From NCBI GenBank assembly GCA_037952775.1, contig JBANAY010000003.1, forward strand, positions 20,646,001 to 20,710,000: a stretch of DNA of 64,000 nucleotides, read 5' to 3'. Both the position numbers and the translations under genes were made by a program. The DNA comes from Clonostachys chloroleuca. Taxonomy: Eukaryota > Ascomycota > Sordariomycetes > Hypocreales > Bionectriaceae. Below, piece by piece: positions 34,701 through 45,593 of the stretch (positions within the stretch are counted from its first letter, which is position 1; each line of letters begins with the position of its first letter). The notes below the pieces were generated by a model that saw only the letters and a program-made list of their open reading frames with translations, made no database searches and was not told the DNA's origin.

Positions 34701-35153
34701 GGCACGCTCCACGACTTCCAAGCTCTGGCCCTCTCGTTCAAGAAGGACGAGAATAGTGCCAAGGCCGAGATTCGCCAGCGGATGTGGGCCGCATTCCAGT
34801 ACAACGTCGCTGGCAAGCTGTACGGCTCCACGGCGCCGCCCCTTGCGGTCGGCGAGGAGCCCTGGATGCTTCCCACCCTCGAGTCCATGCGGGCCAACAT
34901 GGACTGCGAGAAGCTGATCCCGCCGGGCGAGGTGTTTTGCATCGAGTCGCAGCGGGTTCTGCGGCGGGATGCGTTTCTGGTGTCGGACGAGGAGCGCATT
35001 GGCCGGCCTGCTCAACGGGTCGTCCTGAAGTATATTAAAGATGTGCCGGCGAGGTTCCGCGAGATGAGGTTTGGGACGAGCATGTTGATGGACCACTCTC
35101 CTGCCAAGTATGAAGAGGCTCTACAGAAACTTCGACTGGGTGTCGCGCTCTGA
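31702..35153 (+). CDS. Class-3 lipase, sn1-diacylglycerol-lipase-like (one frame break)
   Basis: Alpha/beta-hydrolase expected to cleave acylglycerols. About 1,150 aa after one frame repair, typical of the long fungal class-3 lipases. The N-terminus is hydrophobic and conserved (LPAPIASAVSFATRST, VGSFVGTYGLDAARFTTL). A long Ser/Pro-rich linker follows. The catalytic domain occupies roughly residues 720-1070: the oxyanion region KAVVLACRGTLGFEDVLADL, the nucleophile Ser906 in CGHSLGGSVTSLLG, and a downstream VHGNDIVPYLSLG with the likely acid. The frame breaks at the CCC run 32444-32446; read as is, the first part ends at 32550 in nonsense and a separate start at 32505 would be called. One added base joins PNGDAPSPFSDPW to MDDDEEMLEQLKLQIASSLP. 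Start is the ATG at 31702. Confidence 0.85.
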
Positions 35154-35323
35154 AGATTGTTACGACTCACGTCTTTAGAAGAACTCTAGATTTTGATATG
35201 TATATAGAAAATAATGTAAGTCCAAAGTATTCCATAGTATTTATTAACATTGTGAATCAGTCCGCCTAGGACAAGGAACCCCCTCCTAGTCCCCGTGTCA
35301 TTGATTTTATTCTCCTCATTTTC

Positions 35324-36313
35324 TCAATCAGAAGTAGTCGTGATAATATCGCCCTTGTCATCGTAGAAAATCTCCTTGACCTTGACGGAACGCAGATGAT
35401 CCACGCCCTTGCTCAGCTCGCAGTCATGGTAGAAGAGGTACGTCCTCCCCTCCACCTCCGCGATCGAGTGGTGCGTCGTCCACCCCAGCACGGGCTCCAG
35501 GATCCTGCCGCCGTAGGTGAAGGGGCCCAGGGGGCTCTTCCCCCTCGCGAAGCAGAGGAAGTGCGTGTCGCCGGTCGAGTACGAGAAGTAGTACTCGCCG
35601 CCGCGCTTGTGCAGCCACGCGGCCTCGAAGAACCTGCGAGCGTGGTCGTCGGCGGGGATGGGCTCGCCCGTCTCCGGGGCCAGGATGGTGATCTCCTTGA
35701 CCTCCCCGTCGAACTGGTGCATGTCGTCGGTGAGTTTCGCCACGCGCGGACCCTGCGCGGCTTGCTCGGGGCCGGAGCGCTCGCCGCGCTTCTGCCAGGA
35801 GGCGTCGTACGAGGCTGCCTGAGCTCCCTGGTAGCACTGGAGCTGGCCGCCCCAGATGCCGCCGAAGTAGAGGTAGGCCTGGCCGTCGTCGTCGACGAAG
35901 GCGGCCGGGTCGATGCTGTAGGAACCCTTAATGGGCTCCGGGTCCGGGGTGAAGGGCCCCTCGGGGCTGGCGCCCTCCGCGACGCCGATGCGGAAGACAC
36001 CGTCCTTGTCGCGGGCGGGGAAGTAGAGGTAGTACTTGCCGTTCTTGGAGGCGGCGTCGGGGGCCCAGAGCTGCTTGGAGACCCAGGGGATGTCCTCGGC
36101 GCGGAGGACGACGCCGTGGTCTGTCACGGGGCCGGGGGAGGGGTGGAGGGAGGGGAGGGAGAAGACGTGGTAGTCGGCCATGTCGTACTGGTCGCCATTG
36201 TCGTTGTTCTCGGTGCCGGTGTCACGGTCGTGGGATGGGTAGATGTAGACACGGCCGTTGAAGACGTGGGCCGAGGGGTCGGCTGTGAAGGTGCTGGTGA
36301 TGAGAGGAGGCAT
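35324..36313 (-). CDS. GH43 family glycosidase without signal peptide
   Basis: Five-bladed beta-propeller glycosidase, probably a beta-xylosidase or alpha-L-arabinofuranosidase acting on short oligosaccharides. Intronless, 329 aa. The GH43 acidic triad is visible: Asp12 (TADPSAHVF, base), Asp135 (SIDPAAFVDDDG, pKa modulator) and Glu230 (FFEAAWLHKRGGEYY, acid). WAPDAASKNGKYYLYF and GWTTHHSIAEVEGRTYLFYH are further family signatures. The N-terminus is not a secretion signal, so the protein should be cytosolic and act on imported oligomers. It is divergent from a Zn2Cys6 factor 893 bp away. The exact substrate specificity within GH43 cannot be stated. Confidence 0.92.
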   Translation of the reverse strand: MPPLITSTFTADPSAHVFNGRVYIYPSHDRDTGTENNDNGDQYDMADYHVFSLPSLHPSPGPVTDHGVVLRAEDIPWVSKQLWAPDAASKNGKYYLYFPARDKDGVFRIGVAEGASPEGPFTPDPEPIKGSYSIDPAAFVDDDGQAYLYFGGIWGGQLQCYQGAQAASYDASWQKRGERSGPEQAAQGPRVAKLTDDMHQFDGEVKEITILAPETGEPIPADDHARRFFEAAWLHKRGGEYYFSYSTGDTHFLCFARGKSPLGPFTYGGRILEPVLGWTTHHSIAEVEGRTYLFYHDCELSKGVDHLRSVKVKEIFYDDKGDIITTTSD

Positions 36314-37206
36314 GGTGATGATTTGATGATGTGATTATCGCCTGGTCGATTGAGGGGCTGTATGATCGATTTCCAGCTCGTCAAGGAGCGTGAGGCATTC
36401 AAGAGAACTATATAAACTCCATCTTTATCCGCAACCGCCATTCATCCGCGCCCCTCTCATGATTGTGAAGGCGGGCGGGCCGTGATCGCGATAGAGCCCA
36501 CTTTGTGCTCTGGTGAGGAGACAGAAGATGGGGACTTCAGCCGTTTATCCATGCCACAGTCCACGGCATTTTAACCGGTTTTATCCTGCCTGCCAGACCA
36601 CTCATAGGCACTTAAGGTATTGCCGTATTGGGCACTGAGCAATTGATGAGAATGGATATTTCGATGAGGCATCCCGAATCATTATGATGATGCCAATTGA
36701 AGAGCTTGGCACTTGAGGCATCCCTCCATTTCATTTCGCTCGGGGCCCAATGAGGGAGCAGCATCTCACCTCCGGCATGAGGCCTCGAACACCCACGACG
36801 ATAACCTTCAGGACATGCCGGTGGTTTGTTGGGTTGTCCGACATTTGATACTGGATGATTGGTCGAGGGCTGCTGGATCGTCGACGGGTTGGAATTTAGG
36901 CATGCTACCGTAACAACGGCGCTCTGATTCCCCTGCAGCTGAGTGAGACGAACACCTGGAGTGATGTTGTAAACTGAGGAATCAGAGATCATCTTGCAGC
37001 TCGGGTCATATGTCCAGTGTCAGCAATGACGATTTTGCAGGACCGTCAGCGTCAGTTAGTGTGGCTTGGCCTGCAGTCGTAATAGAGAGGAACCTAATCA
37101 AATCCAAGCAGGGACCTGACAAGGAGCTTAAAAAACAAGCTTCTCCACCTCTGAATCTCCTGATACCAGATCTGCTCCGTTCATTAAGTTTGATACCAGG
37201 TAGACA
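36314..37206. promoter_or_regulatory. Divergent promoter of GH43 and Zn2Cys6 genes
   Basis: 893 bp between two outward-facing genes, no gene inside. Contains an AACCGGTT palindrome at 36573-36580, with an inverted CCG/CGG core, as a possible zinc-cluster site. Otherwise nothing distinctive. Confidence 0.5.
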
Positions 37207-39743
37207 ATGGAGGGAGCCCGGCCTGTGCTATCGTGCGCTTCGTGCCGCCAGCGAAAGTGAGACTCCTGTCTGCCAGTTGAGCCACACATTGAATTGACAT
37301 TCTGATGCTGACCGGCGCAATCTGCAGACTGAAATGCGATCGGAACCAGCCCTGCGGCAACTGTGTGGCGCGGAGTACCGACTGTGTCTACTCGTCCGCC
37401 TCCCGCAACCGCCCTGTTGCGGCACAGAGGCGTGATGGAAATGCCAACCTTGAGAACCGTCTCCGTCGCCTGGAGGAGCTTCTCAACACAATGGCGCCTC
37501 GAGGTTCGCAGCAGGGAAGCAATGGCGGCGCTGCTACCTCCTCTCGCGAGCACAACAACCGCGAGAAAGGCGCCTCCCCTGAGGATGACTCGAGCCTCCA
37601 ATCGGACCCGTCGAACCTTTCAGAGGCGAAGCCTGGCCGCATGATGTCAAGTGACAGCCAGGTAGCTTACGTGTCCAGCACCCACTGGGCAGCTCTCTGC
37701 AATGAGGTAAGGGGGGCGTCTGATTCTATTGCCCTGGACTTGAGCTAATCTTTGGATCTTTTCTCCTTCCTCCCTCTAGGTGGCAGAACTCCGTGAAGGT
37801 CTTGAGCAAACCAATTTGGTGGAACACACTGACAATGCTGAAATTTCATATGGCTCTGGACCTATGCTATTGGATGGCCTTCAAAGACCGCCCGAGCTGA
37901 AAGCCATTCTATCAGGCGTCCCGCCCCGCGAGGTTACCAATAGGCTGGTATCCCGTTATTTTACCTCCAATGTCATGTCACTTGGTATGGACTTGTTATC
38001 CCCTGTTATCACTCGGAGAATGTCTAACTTGGCCGCTTACTCCAGTCATTCTTCATGCGCCGACTTTCGAGAAAGAGGTAGGCTGGGTCAGAATCACTCG
38101 CTGATGGTTGCATTGGTCGCTGACATGAATAGTATAACCGCTTTTGGAATGACCGGGAACAAGTTTTACCTGCCTGGCTGGCCGTCCTCTACGGGGTATT
38201 GGCAATGGGATCCTTCCTATTTTTAAGATCTCAAGAAGACCTCCCAGGAGACCTGGGAAATACTTTGATTGCGATCGAAGGATTCCAACGTCGCTCCACA
38301 GAATGCCTCATGCTGTCCAACTACTCTTGTTCACCAGGACCCTACACTATGGAGGCTCTTGCAATGAACACCCAAATCGAGTTCGTGAGGAGACGTGATG
38401 CCAGTGTCGGGGTTTGGGTCCTGATGGGTGTTGCTATACGTCTAGCCCTACGCATGGGGTACCACCGGGACCCTTCGCACTATCCCCAACTATCGGCTTT
38501 CCAAGGCGAGATGAGACGTCGCGTGTGGGCTCTTACGTTGCAACTTGACGCGCTCACATCGTGCCAGATCGGTCTCCCTCCCATGATAAATCAGGCGCAA
38601 TGTGACACACAACAGCCGCGGAATCTGCTCGACGAGGATTTTGGACCTGACTTTGCTCGGCTCCCACCTTCGCGGCCCGAGACCGAGCTCACCCCTGTGC
38701 TGTACACCATCACCAAGACTCGTATATCAAACGTCTTCCGGACCATTTTCAACCATGCTGGCCTTGGACGAGTAGATTCTTACAATCAAATCATGGAGCT
38801 GGACCAACGTCTCAACTCCACAATGCAGTCCATCTCGCCTCGTCTTAAACTAACAAGCTTCGAGGATTCTGTCTCCGTCCCACCCTGGCTCCTGATCCAT
38901 CGATATAGCCTGGAAATTTTGAGCTTAAAGGCCCGTTGTATTTTGCATCGATATTACATGACGCAAGCCTACTCCGATCCTAAATACAACTATTCCAGGG
39001 TTTCGTGCGTCGAGGCTGCAATGTCGATTCTGAAATACTACGGCCAGATCTTGGCTGAGACCCAAGACGGCGGCCTCCTATGCCAACACAAATGGTACCT
39101 ATCCACACTGGAACTCCACGACTTCCTACTCTCCGCCATGGTTGTGTGCCTCGAGCTCAGTTTCCGCGCACGCGCCAAGTCAGGAGCCGGAGGCGGCCAG
39201 AGCCCCGTCAAGTTCAGCAGAGAAGAGCTGGTCGGCTCACTTCAACGCTCCCAGGCTATCCTGGACACGCTCAAGGTCCACTCCAGCGATGCTAGAAAAG
39301 CGTCAGGTGCTCTTGCTGTCATGGTGAAGAACTTTACGCAACCCCAGAAGCCCCAGGAGGAATCTGTCTCGGGATCCGAGCCGAGGGATCAGTATGCCAA
39401 CAGCGGCAGCTTGCCTCTTTATCCTAGTGAAGGTAATGTCGATGGGATTTTGTCCTGTGTTATGGTATCATGTGGCTAATTGTAGTTAAATTGTAGCGGA
39501 ATCTATTTTGGGATCCATATCCTTTGATGAACCGTATCTGTCATCTGAAGCTATTCAAACATCCCACCCGGCATTTAGCTCGTCCCTCGAAGGGGTTGGA
39601 ACCTTTTTTAATACCTCGGAGATTATCGATTGGGTAAATTCTAATATAGGTCTTTGCGAGAACCTTTACTAACGTGGATGCTTTTCTAGGATCAATGGGA
39701 GGCGTTCGTGCAAGGATCTCGTAGCACTACAGACTCATTTTAA
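37207..39743 (+). CDS. Zn2Cys6 (fungal-specific) transcription factor
   Basis: Nuclear DNA-binding regulator. Seven exons: 37207-37256, 37328-37706, 37780-37984, 38046-38077, 38133-39432, 39497-39633 and 39690-39743, giving 718 aa in an unbroken frame. The zinc cluster is at residues 10-36, with Cys10, 13, 20, 26, 29 and 36; intron 1 falls between Cys13 and Cys20. A leucine-rich linker (NLENRLRRLEELLNTM) suggests dimerisation. The fungal-specific domain follows (VILHAPTFEKEYNRFW, LAVLYGVLAMGSFLF, MGVAIRLALRMGYHRDPSHY, EMRRRVWALTLQLDALTSCQ). The C-terminal exons end with IIDWDQWEAFVQGS. Introns are 55-73 nt with canonical ends; the 32-nt exon 4 is small but phase-consistent. It is divergent from GH43 and 276 bp from an SDR, so local targets are plausible but unproven. 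Confidence 0.92.
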
Positions 39744-40019
39744 GCTATAATCAGCTTGAATTATTTGGATAAATATATAAATAGAATGAATAAACATAGA
39801 TACGTATTTGAAACTCGAATAATTGTTCTGGCTACTATGCAAAATGCAAAATGTTACCCAACACACCTTCCGTTGTTCTGGTCATAGATTATAATGCTGT
39901 ATGAGTGATAGGATCATGCATAGACGAAAGCAAGACACAAAAAAGACATCTATCTCGGAAAAAGCAAACTTAATTATATCTATACAACAAGTCGCCACCA
40001 GCCATTTTTCGAAGCTCGC

Positions 40020-41235
40020 CTACGGGATCTGTGCCAAGATGCCCGAACAGTGCTCCCACAATCGAGCGTTTGTCTCCCGGTCATTGAGCCAGTCGTCGGC
40101 CTTTGGGTTCACCTTGGTAACCGGAATGAAGAACTTGCCCTGTCCCCGCTCGGGGGCCAGGGGACTCGTGGCCAAGAATAGCGAGTTGATGGCGCCTTCC
40201 AGCGGCGTCATGCTGGCTGTGTATTTCATGACGGTTCGCATCGTCTTCCCCACGATGGTGGGATCGTGGCTCTGGAGATTCGACTTGACAATGCCGGGGT
40301 GGCAGGAGTAGGCGGTCACACCTGTTTTGGAAAGTCAGCGAGAACGGTTCCATAAGCAACCAGAGTAATGTCTTTACTCACCTTGGTGGCTATAGCGGTC
40401 ATTGAGTTCCTTGGCGTGTCGGATCGCTGCCTGCTTTGAGTGACCATATCTTTGCCTATAGTATTAAAGCGTTTAGTCCCTGGATGCCTATAGACCAAGC
40501 CGGAAGACACCTACATGAGCTCCATCATTCCCTTGGTATTCGTCATGTTCAAATCGTCGAACTGAATCGTTTTCGGGCCCATGAATGCGAGGTCACTGCA
40601 CACATTGATAACACGTACTCTGTTGGGAGTACTATACTGAGACGCGGTGGACAGCAGCAGTGGGAGGAGTGTCGTGGTGAAAACGAATAGAGCGAGAAAG
40701 TTAACTTGTATTTGTGTCTCGTAGCCATCTTTGGTCAATTTGAAAGGGACGGTCATGACCTATATGGGCCGTTAATATCGATCTCAGGATCTGGAACATC
40801 GGACCGCTCCTCGATTCGGACATACACCAGCGTTGTTGATCAGAATATCTAGGTGCGACTCCTGGTGTGAGAACAAAGTGGCAGCGAGCTTCACAGACTG
40901 TAGATCCTGGAGGTCCATCTGGAGGAAGTGAAGGTCGAGCGGCCGTCCGGCAGCTGTGTTCATCTGAGAAATGGCTTCGTCTACCCGCTGCTGGGATCGG
41001 CTGGCGATGTATACGCGGGCATTGCGCATGGCAAGCTGTTTCGTCGTTTCAAAGCCGATGCCGGAGTTTCCTAAAATTAAAGATACAAGGCGTTAGAATA
41101 TATATGGAAACAGTCTGAAGGGCGGTAGATGACCAAATGGAACTCACCACCAGTGACGATGGCAACATATCCGGTCAAGTCCGGAATGTCACTTGGGGTA
41201 AACTCGGGAAGGGGGGCTTGTTTGTTGCAGCTCAT
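40020..41235 (-). CDS. Short-chain dehydrogenase/reductase (retinol-dehydrogenase/WWOX-like)
   Basis: NAD(P)-dependent oxidoreductase of unknown substrate. Five exons on the minus strand, 41235-41148, 41070-40826, 40759-40515, 40455-40382 and 40321-40020, encode 317 aa. Introns of 59-77 nt have canonical donors and acceptors. The cofactor motif TGGNSGIG spans intron 1, LDILINNAGV ends exon 2, and the catalytic Tyr-x-x-x-Lys is YGHSK at the start of exon 4. SCHPGIVKSN follows. The N-terminus (PEFTPSDIPDLTGYVAIVTG) is typical of a fungal SDR group often found in accessory gene clusters. No signal peptide. It converges with the Zn2Cys6 gene, 276 bp from its stop. A 16-bp palindrome lies about 275 bp upstream. 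Confidence 0.88.
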
Positions 41236-41510
41236 GTTGATGGAATGGAGAACGATGAAAAATGGAAAAAATAGATAACCAGAGTTTATTTGAAAAGAGT
41301 TGGATATATGAAAGATGACAATGTTCCATTTCAGAAAAGAGCAGAACGATGGATTGGTATTTATGTAGGATAGATTTACCATCACGGCGGACACGGAGAT
41401 CGGCAGTCGGACGTCCGCGGATATGGTGGAGCCTGGACAGGGGAGAGCCACGCTTGGCTGATCGACGGGAGGCTAGGGCTGAGTCTATAGATAGCTTCCA
41501 GCCATTGATT

Positions 41511-41526
41511 AATTCGTTAACGAATT
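41511..41526. repeat. 16-bp perfect palindrome
   Basis: AATTCGTTAACGAATT is self-complementary over all 16 bp. It lies about 275 bp upstream of the SDR start (41235), so it is placed like an operator for a symmetric dimer. Confidence 0.85.
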
Positions 41527-42975
41527 GATCATCTAATGAAAATAGAAAAGGAGTACCGGCCGAGGGGGATGCTTTAATGCCGGAGCCGAGGTGCCGGCTT
41601 TGCGGCGATTTGGTGGATTCCGAATCTCATACGTATACTGTAAATTGATGGGGTGTTTGTGATGTAAACATAATATCGTTGGCAAGGTCTTGTATGATAG
41701 AGGGAAAGGTCTGGTATTTGCCTCTCCAACGCTTGACTATTGAACTACGGACGTCATTTAGGAAGAATATTTTGGGGGTGTTGTCTCCTGGTGTATCATC
41801 GATACATTAGGGTGAAGGGTCCAAACACATCAATAGTAACTCACTTTGACCCTGGAATGGCTAGAACTTTTCTTCTTCTTCCCTCCTCTTTCCTTCATTT
41901 TTTTCTTCTTTTCATAAAAAGAGAAGGAAAAAAAAACAAGCTCAGATGGTAGGGAAGGAAATGTCATGCTATCTGGATGGTTCTATAATATCTTAGGAGA
42001 GAGAAGATGTTGAATTCGAGCCAATGGCCGGTGGAACTACTGGACCCCATGACCTACCTTCAGAACAACCTCCGGTCTCATCAAACTCAGTGTTTAAGTG
42101 ATGGAGACTTGAGGAACTTTCATTGTAGGAACGTATGAAAGAATGCCGAATTCGGTGGATAATCTGACCGGGATATCTCACCCATTTGGCTGCTTCGGAG
42201 CTCGAGGAATAATACCGCCTCTATCATTCCGACTTGCCACTTCTTTTTGTCACGAGACGGATACTCGTCATTCTTGCGGCTATGATGACGTGGATACTTA
42301 CTCTACATATTCTGCCTCGGGCTGTGTAGGTCTTGAATAGCGAATAGTAATCGAGTGACATTGTAGGTAGGTGAGGGTAAGCAAGAACCTCGGTGAAAAC
42401 CGGAAATCCCGGAGCTTAGGGTAACACAAGACGTGCTGTTATGGGTTTCTGATTGGTCCAATATTTCCCATTCGGCCAATAATTGAGCTTGATCGTCCGT
42501 CTCTTGCTGACAAGCTCATGTCAGCAGAACCGAGACTCAAAAGAGTACCGAGAGGCGATGATTTGTATGACCCTTGGCTCCCAAAAGAACATTCTATCTG
42601 ATGGTATTTCCTTTTTTGGGTAATCAGTGGGCATGATTTCTTCCAAGGCGACTCTTATGGAGCGAGTGAGGCGTAAGCCTTGTCATAGTGGTTCACGAAG
42701 CAAGTCGCCTGGAAGCCTATCGCCAACGCTGCCACAATCATCATCACGTCTGGGTCATTACCGAAAGCTGGTACCAAATGGCGTATATAGCATTTCAGGG
42801 TGCTTGGAATTTCTATAAATTGACGCCAATGCCTCTCTTTCCACGTGTATCCTGATTGCTTTATTATCAAGTCACCCTCAGATAGCCTCTACAAGCCCCC
42901 AGCTACTCGTTGAGAAAACTCTCACTGAAAATCTTCTTTTCCATAAATCTTACTACTACTTATTACTTTGCCAAA

Positions 42976-43290
42976 ATGAGCGGAAACGAAACAGTCAAGA
43001 TCCCAAGCCCTCCTCCGACCCCGGCTGAAGAAGCTGTGCTGAAAAACAAGAAGTGAGGAGCAGAATTCCATCCCGGAGACAATGATGGCGTGCTTCCTCA
43101 CACGATGTCTTTTCAAGACCATGGTCCTTGAATCGACAAACAAGCAGTATATCAGCATCTGAATTTCGAATTTTATGACTTTGGAAACTTTCTTTTTCCA
43201 ATATACAAAACCCAATATGCCGTTTTCGTTGTACTGGATGATATCTTACGACAATCAACGCCAAAAAGAACCAAGAGAATCCGACAATGA
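42976..43290 (+). pseudogene. Possible gene remnant or short first exon
   Basis: A CCAAAATGAG start with an excellent fungal context and a promoter-like upstream (TATATAG near 42784-42790, then a CT-rich leader) opens a 26-codon frame (MSGNETVKIPSPPPTPAEEA, then VLKNKK) ending in TGA at 43054. A GTGAGG donor-like sequence overlaps that stop, so it could be a first exon, but I could not find a credible second exon. In the same frame the sequence continues for 77 codons with only one more TGA (43129-43131) before the stop at 43288. Either a decayed gene or chance; not recognised as any family. Confidence 0.25.
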
Positions 43291-44323
43291 GTGAAAATTT
43301 GATCGAGGGGATTGAAGTATCAGAGGGAACAGAATCCTTGCGTGAGACAGTGAAATAAGAGCTTTGACTTTGTGAGAGACCTGAGGCCTGCCTTGGCCTG
43401 CTAGAGAATACGAGAGTGACAAGGAAATTACATTGAAAAGGGACAGCCAAACGTAAACATGGTCTGATACTGGAATTCTACACATGATAAAATACACAGT
43501 TTAAAATTAAGATGCACGTTGCTCTGTATATTTCTCTCGAAATCGCCACCCGTTTAGACTCCTTACAAAACTGGGGTAAACTGCGTAGTATGATAGAATG
43601 AAAAACTAATTGAGGGTTTGTATAACTTACTGGGAAGCTACTTAACTAGTAGTCAATATTTTTTCTGGTAGCTGGATTTGAGTAGAACGGGAGATCCGAC
43701 TTATTACAGCAGGAGGTAGGACTGAGCCCCTCATGGTTACGGATACACGGCTAATCCCCTTGCATGAAGTCCCGTCTATGTGGCCGTCACTTATTTGCTG
43801 TTCCACGCAGGAGAGAATGCTCTTGACAATTAGCAGATGCCCTCGGCCTCGCGGAAGGCTTCAGAAGGCCTGTTGCATCCGATGCCGCGTCGTATACTTC
43901 TGTTATTCTGTCGATGATTGTAATGACCGATGTCACGACACTCTTAACAGCTATGCTAGACATGGCCTCAGTATGATATTACAAAGCAAGATATCGATTC
44001 CTGAGCGAGAAGTCACGCCCTTACACGTAAGAACACAGAGAATAATGAATGTTTCGAAAGCGGAAGCCGATGACAGCCGTAATTTTATAATCCTTGAGGT
44101 TAATGTTGGTGAGTCCTCTTGTGCTGAAATCCCCACCACTCCCTTCGCTCAGTGTGCTCCAGGGCGAAGGTCGCAACCATAATTGGTACCACAATCAAGG
44201 TTTTCATCCCGCCACTTTTGACTTTTCTCCCCCATTTCTCTTCCTTGTTGGAGTAAATTCTCTGCTTCAATTTACATTCTACATTGAAAATTTATCCGCA
44301 CCGGAGACGTCATTCGGTCCAAA

Positions 44324-45225
44324 ATGGCAAAGGCAGAAGCTGAAGGTACACCGTCCAAGTCCCCGTCTTCTGCAAACAAGAAGCGAAGGCACTCAGATGA
44401 TGACGATGTGGTATCGAGTGCCCGAGACGCTCTTCTCAATGGCTGCTTCGGCAGCTCCCATGCCGCGAGGAGATCAAGCCTGACCAAGCCTGGCCGCGAC
44501 AAGCTTGATGAGCCTGAAGGCGAGCGCCTAAAGCGCCACCGAAGAAAAAAGACGACCGGGACAGTCGGGCGACGAGTCCTGTGATTGATTTCGACGGGCT
44601 CAGCCGACCCAGTGTGGGCACGCGTGCACGATTGGAGGAGAGCCCCGAGGAGAAGGCAAATCGGCTGGAGCGCATGAAGGGGGCTGTGCGGACACTGCTG
44701 GAATGCGTGGGAGAGAATCCCGACAGAGAAGGGCTCCTCGCCACCCCTCATCGATATGCGAATGCCCTCCTGGACTTTACAGTGGGCTACCAGCAGAACG
44801 TGATGGACATCGTCAACTCGGCCATCTTCGAGGAAGGCCACAACGAGATGGTCATCGTCAAGGATATTGAGGTCTTCTCGGTCTGCGAGCACCACCTAGT
44901 GCCTTTTACAGGCAAGATGCACATCGGCTACATCCCCAAGAACGCCGTGATCGGGATATCCAAGCTACCCCGGATTGCCGACATGTTTTCCCGGCGACTC
45001 CAAATCCAGGAGCGGTTGACCAAGGAGGTTGCCAATGCCATTTTTGAGGTCCTGCAGCCCCAAGGTGTGGCGGTGGTCATGGAGTCTAGTCATTTGTGCA
45101 TGGTGATGCGAGGCGTGCAGAAAGCCAGCAGCACGACTGTGACGAGCTGCGTCCTGGGCTGCTTCGAGCGCAAGGAAAAGACGAGAAATGAATTTCTGAG
45201 CCTCATAGGCGTGAACCGGGGATAG
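44324..45225 (+). CDS. fol2: GTP cyclohydrolase I (one frame break)
   Basis: Converts GTP to 7,8-dihydroneopterin triphosphate, the first step of folate (and pterin) synthesis; a homodecameric zinc enzyme in the cytosol. About 300 aa after repair, of which the C-terminal ~190 residues form the catalytic domain. Motifs: [20 protein letters not shown], the zinc ligands Cys and His in [20 protein letters not shown], the second Cys in [13 protein letters not shown], and [20 protein letters not shown]. The N-terminal ~80 residues are fungal-type, basic and Ser-rich. The frame breaks at the A6 run 44545-44550 (expected seven A); without repair an 86-codon nonsense product ends at 44584. One added base joins [17 protein letters not shown] to [10 protein letters not shown]. 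Start ATG at 44324 has an AAAATGG context. Confidence 0.93.
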
Positions 45226-45593
45226 GAGCCCGTTTGATCGACAAGGATTGGAACCAGAGGCTGCGTATCCTGGAGCAGACAGGGAGCCAAGTGGGTTCTG
45301 GTATTGATTCACGCCCATGTGAATCGATTGTTTGGAAGAGTGCCCTTGTCGTTAGGAGGGGCATTAAAATTCAAAATGTAACCACCATTTTCTATCCTTA
45401 ATCTATCTGAACCTCATGATTCATGGAATCCTATGACAAGTATGGTTGCTTTTCTATTTTATCGAATCATATGAGTTAGTGATTGTTGCCCAAATTTCCA
45501 TTAGATTGCCCTTGGGCCCGCGGCTTTATTATGCGTCTATCTTTGTGCAATCTAAAAGGATCGTCCACCGCCTCCATCACCACACTCAGCGCT
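45226..45593. other. Short intergenic region
   Basis: 3' flank of GTP cyclohydrolase and 5' flank of the small orphan frame. Nothing distinctive. Confidence 0.5.

Larger units (their letters stand above)
41236..44323. other. 3.1 kb mostly non-coding region
   Basis: Between the SDR (minus) and GTP cyclohydrolase (plus). A/T-richer than its surroundings. It holds a 16-bp palindrome (41511-41526) and a possible gene remnant (42976-43290). The minus-strand open frame at about 42995-43450 has no family resemblance and no recognisable splicing. No tRNA seen. Confidence 0.5.

Noticed and set aside
35396..36334. 312-codon open frame on the plus strand opposite GH43
   Set aside because: Shadow of the GC-rich GH43 gene; composition is Val/Gly/Leu-rich and follows the complementary codons, with no family resemblance.
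24563..41235. Secondary-metabolite gene cluster
   Set aside because: No polyketide synthase, peptide synthetase, terpene cyclase or prenyltransferase is present; the enzymes fit primary carbohydrate metabolism.
42995..43450. 151-codon minus-strand open frame
   Set aside because: Contains a few hydrophobic stretches but no family motif, promoter or splice logic, and its sequence does not read like a protein.
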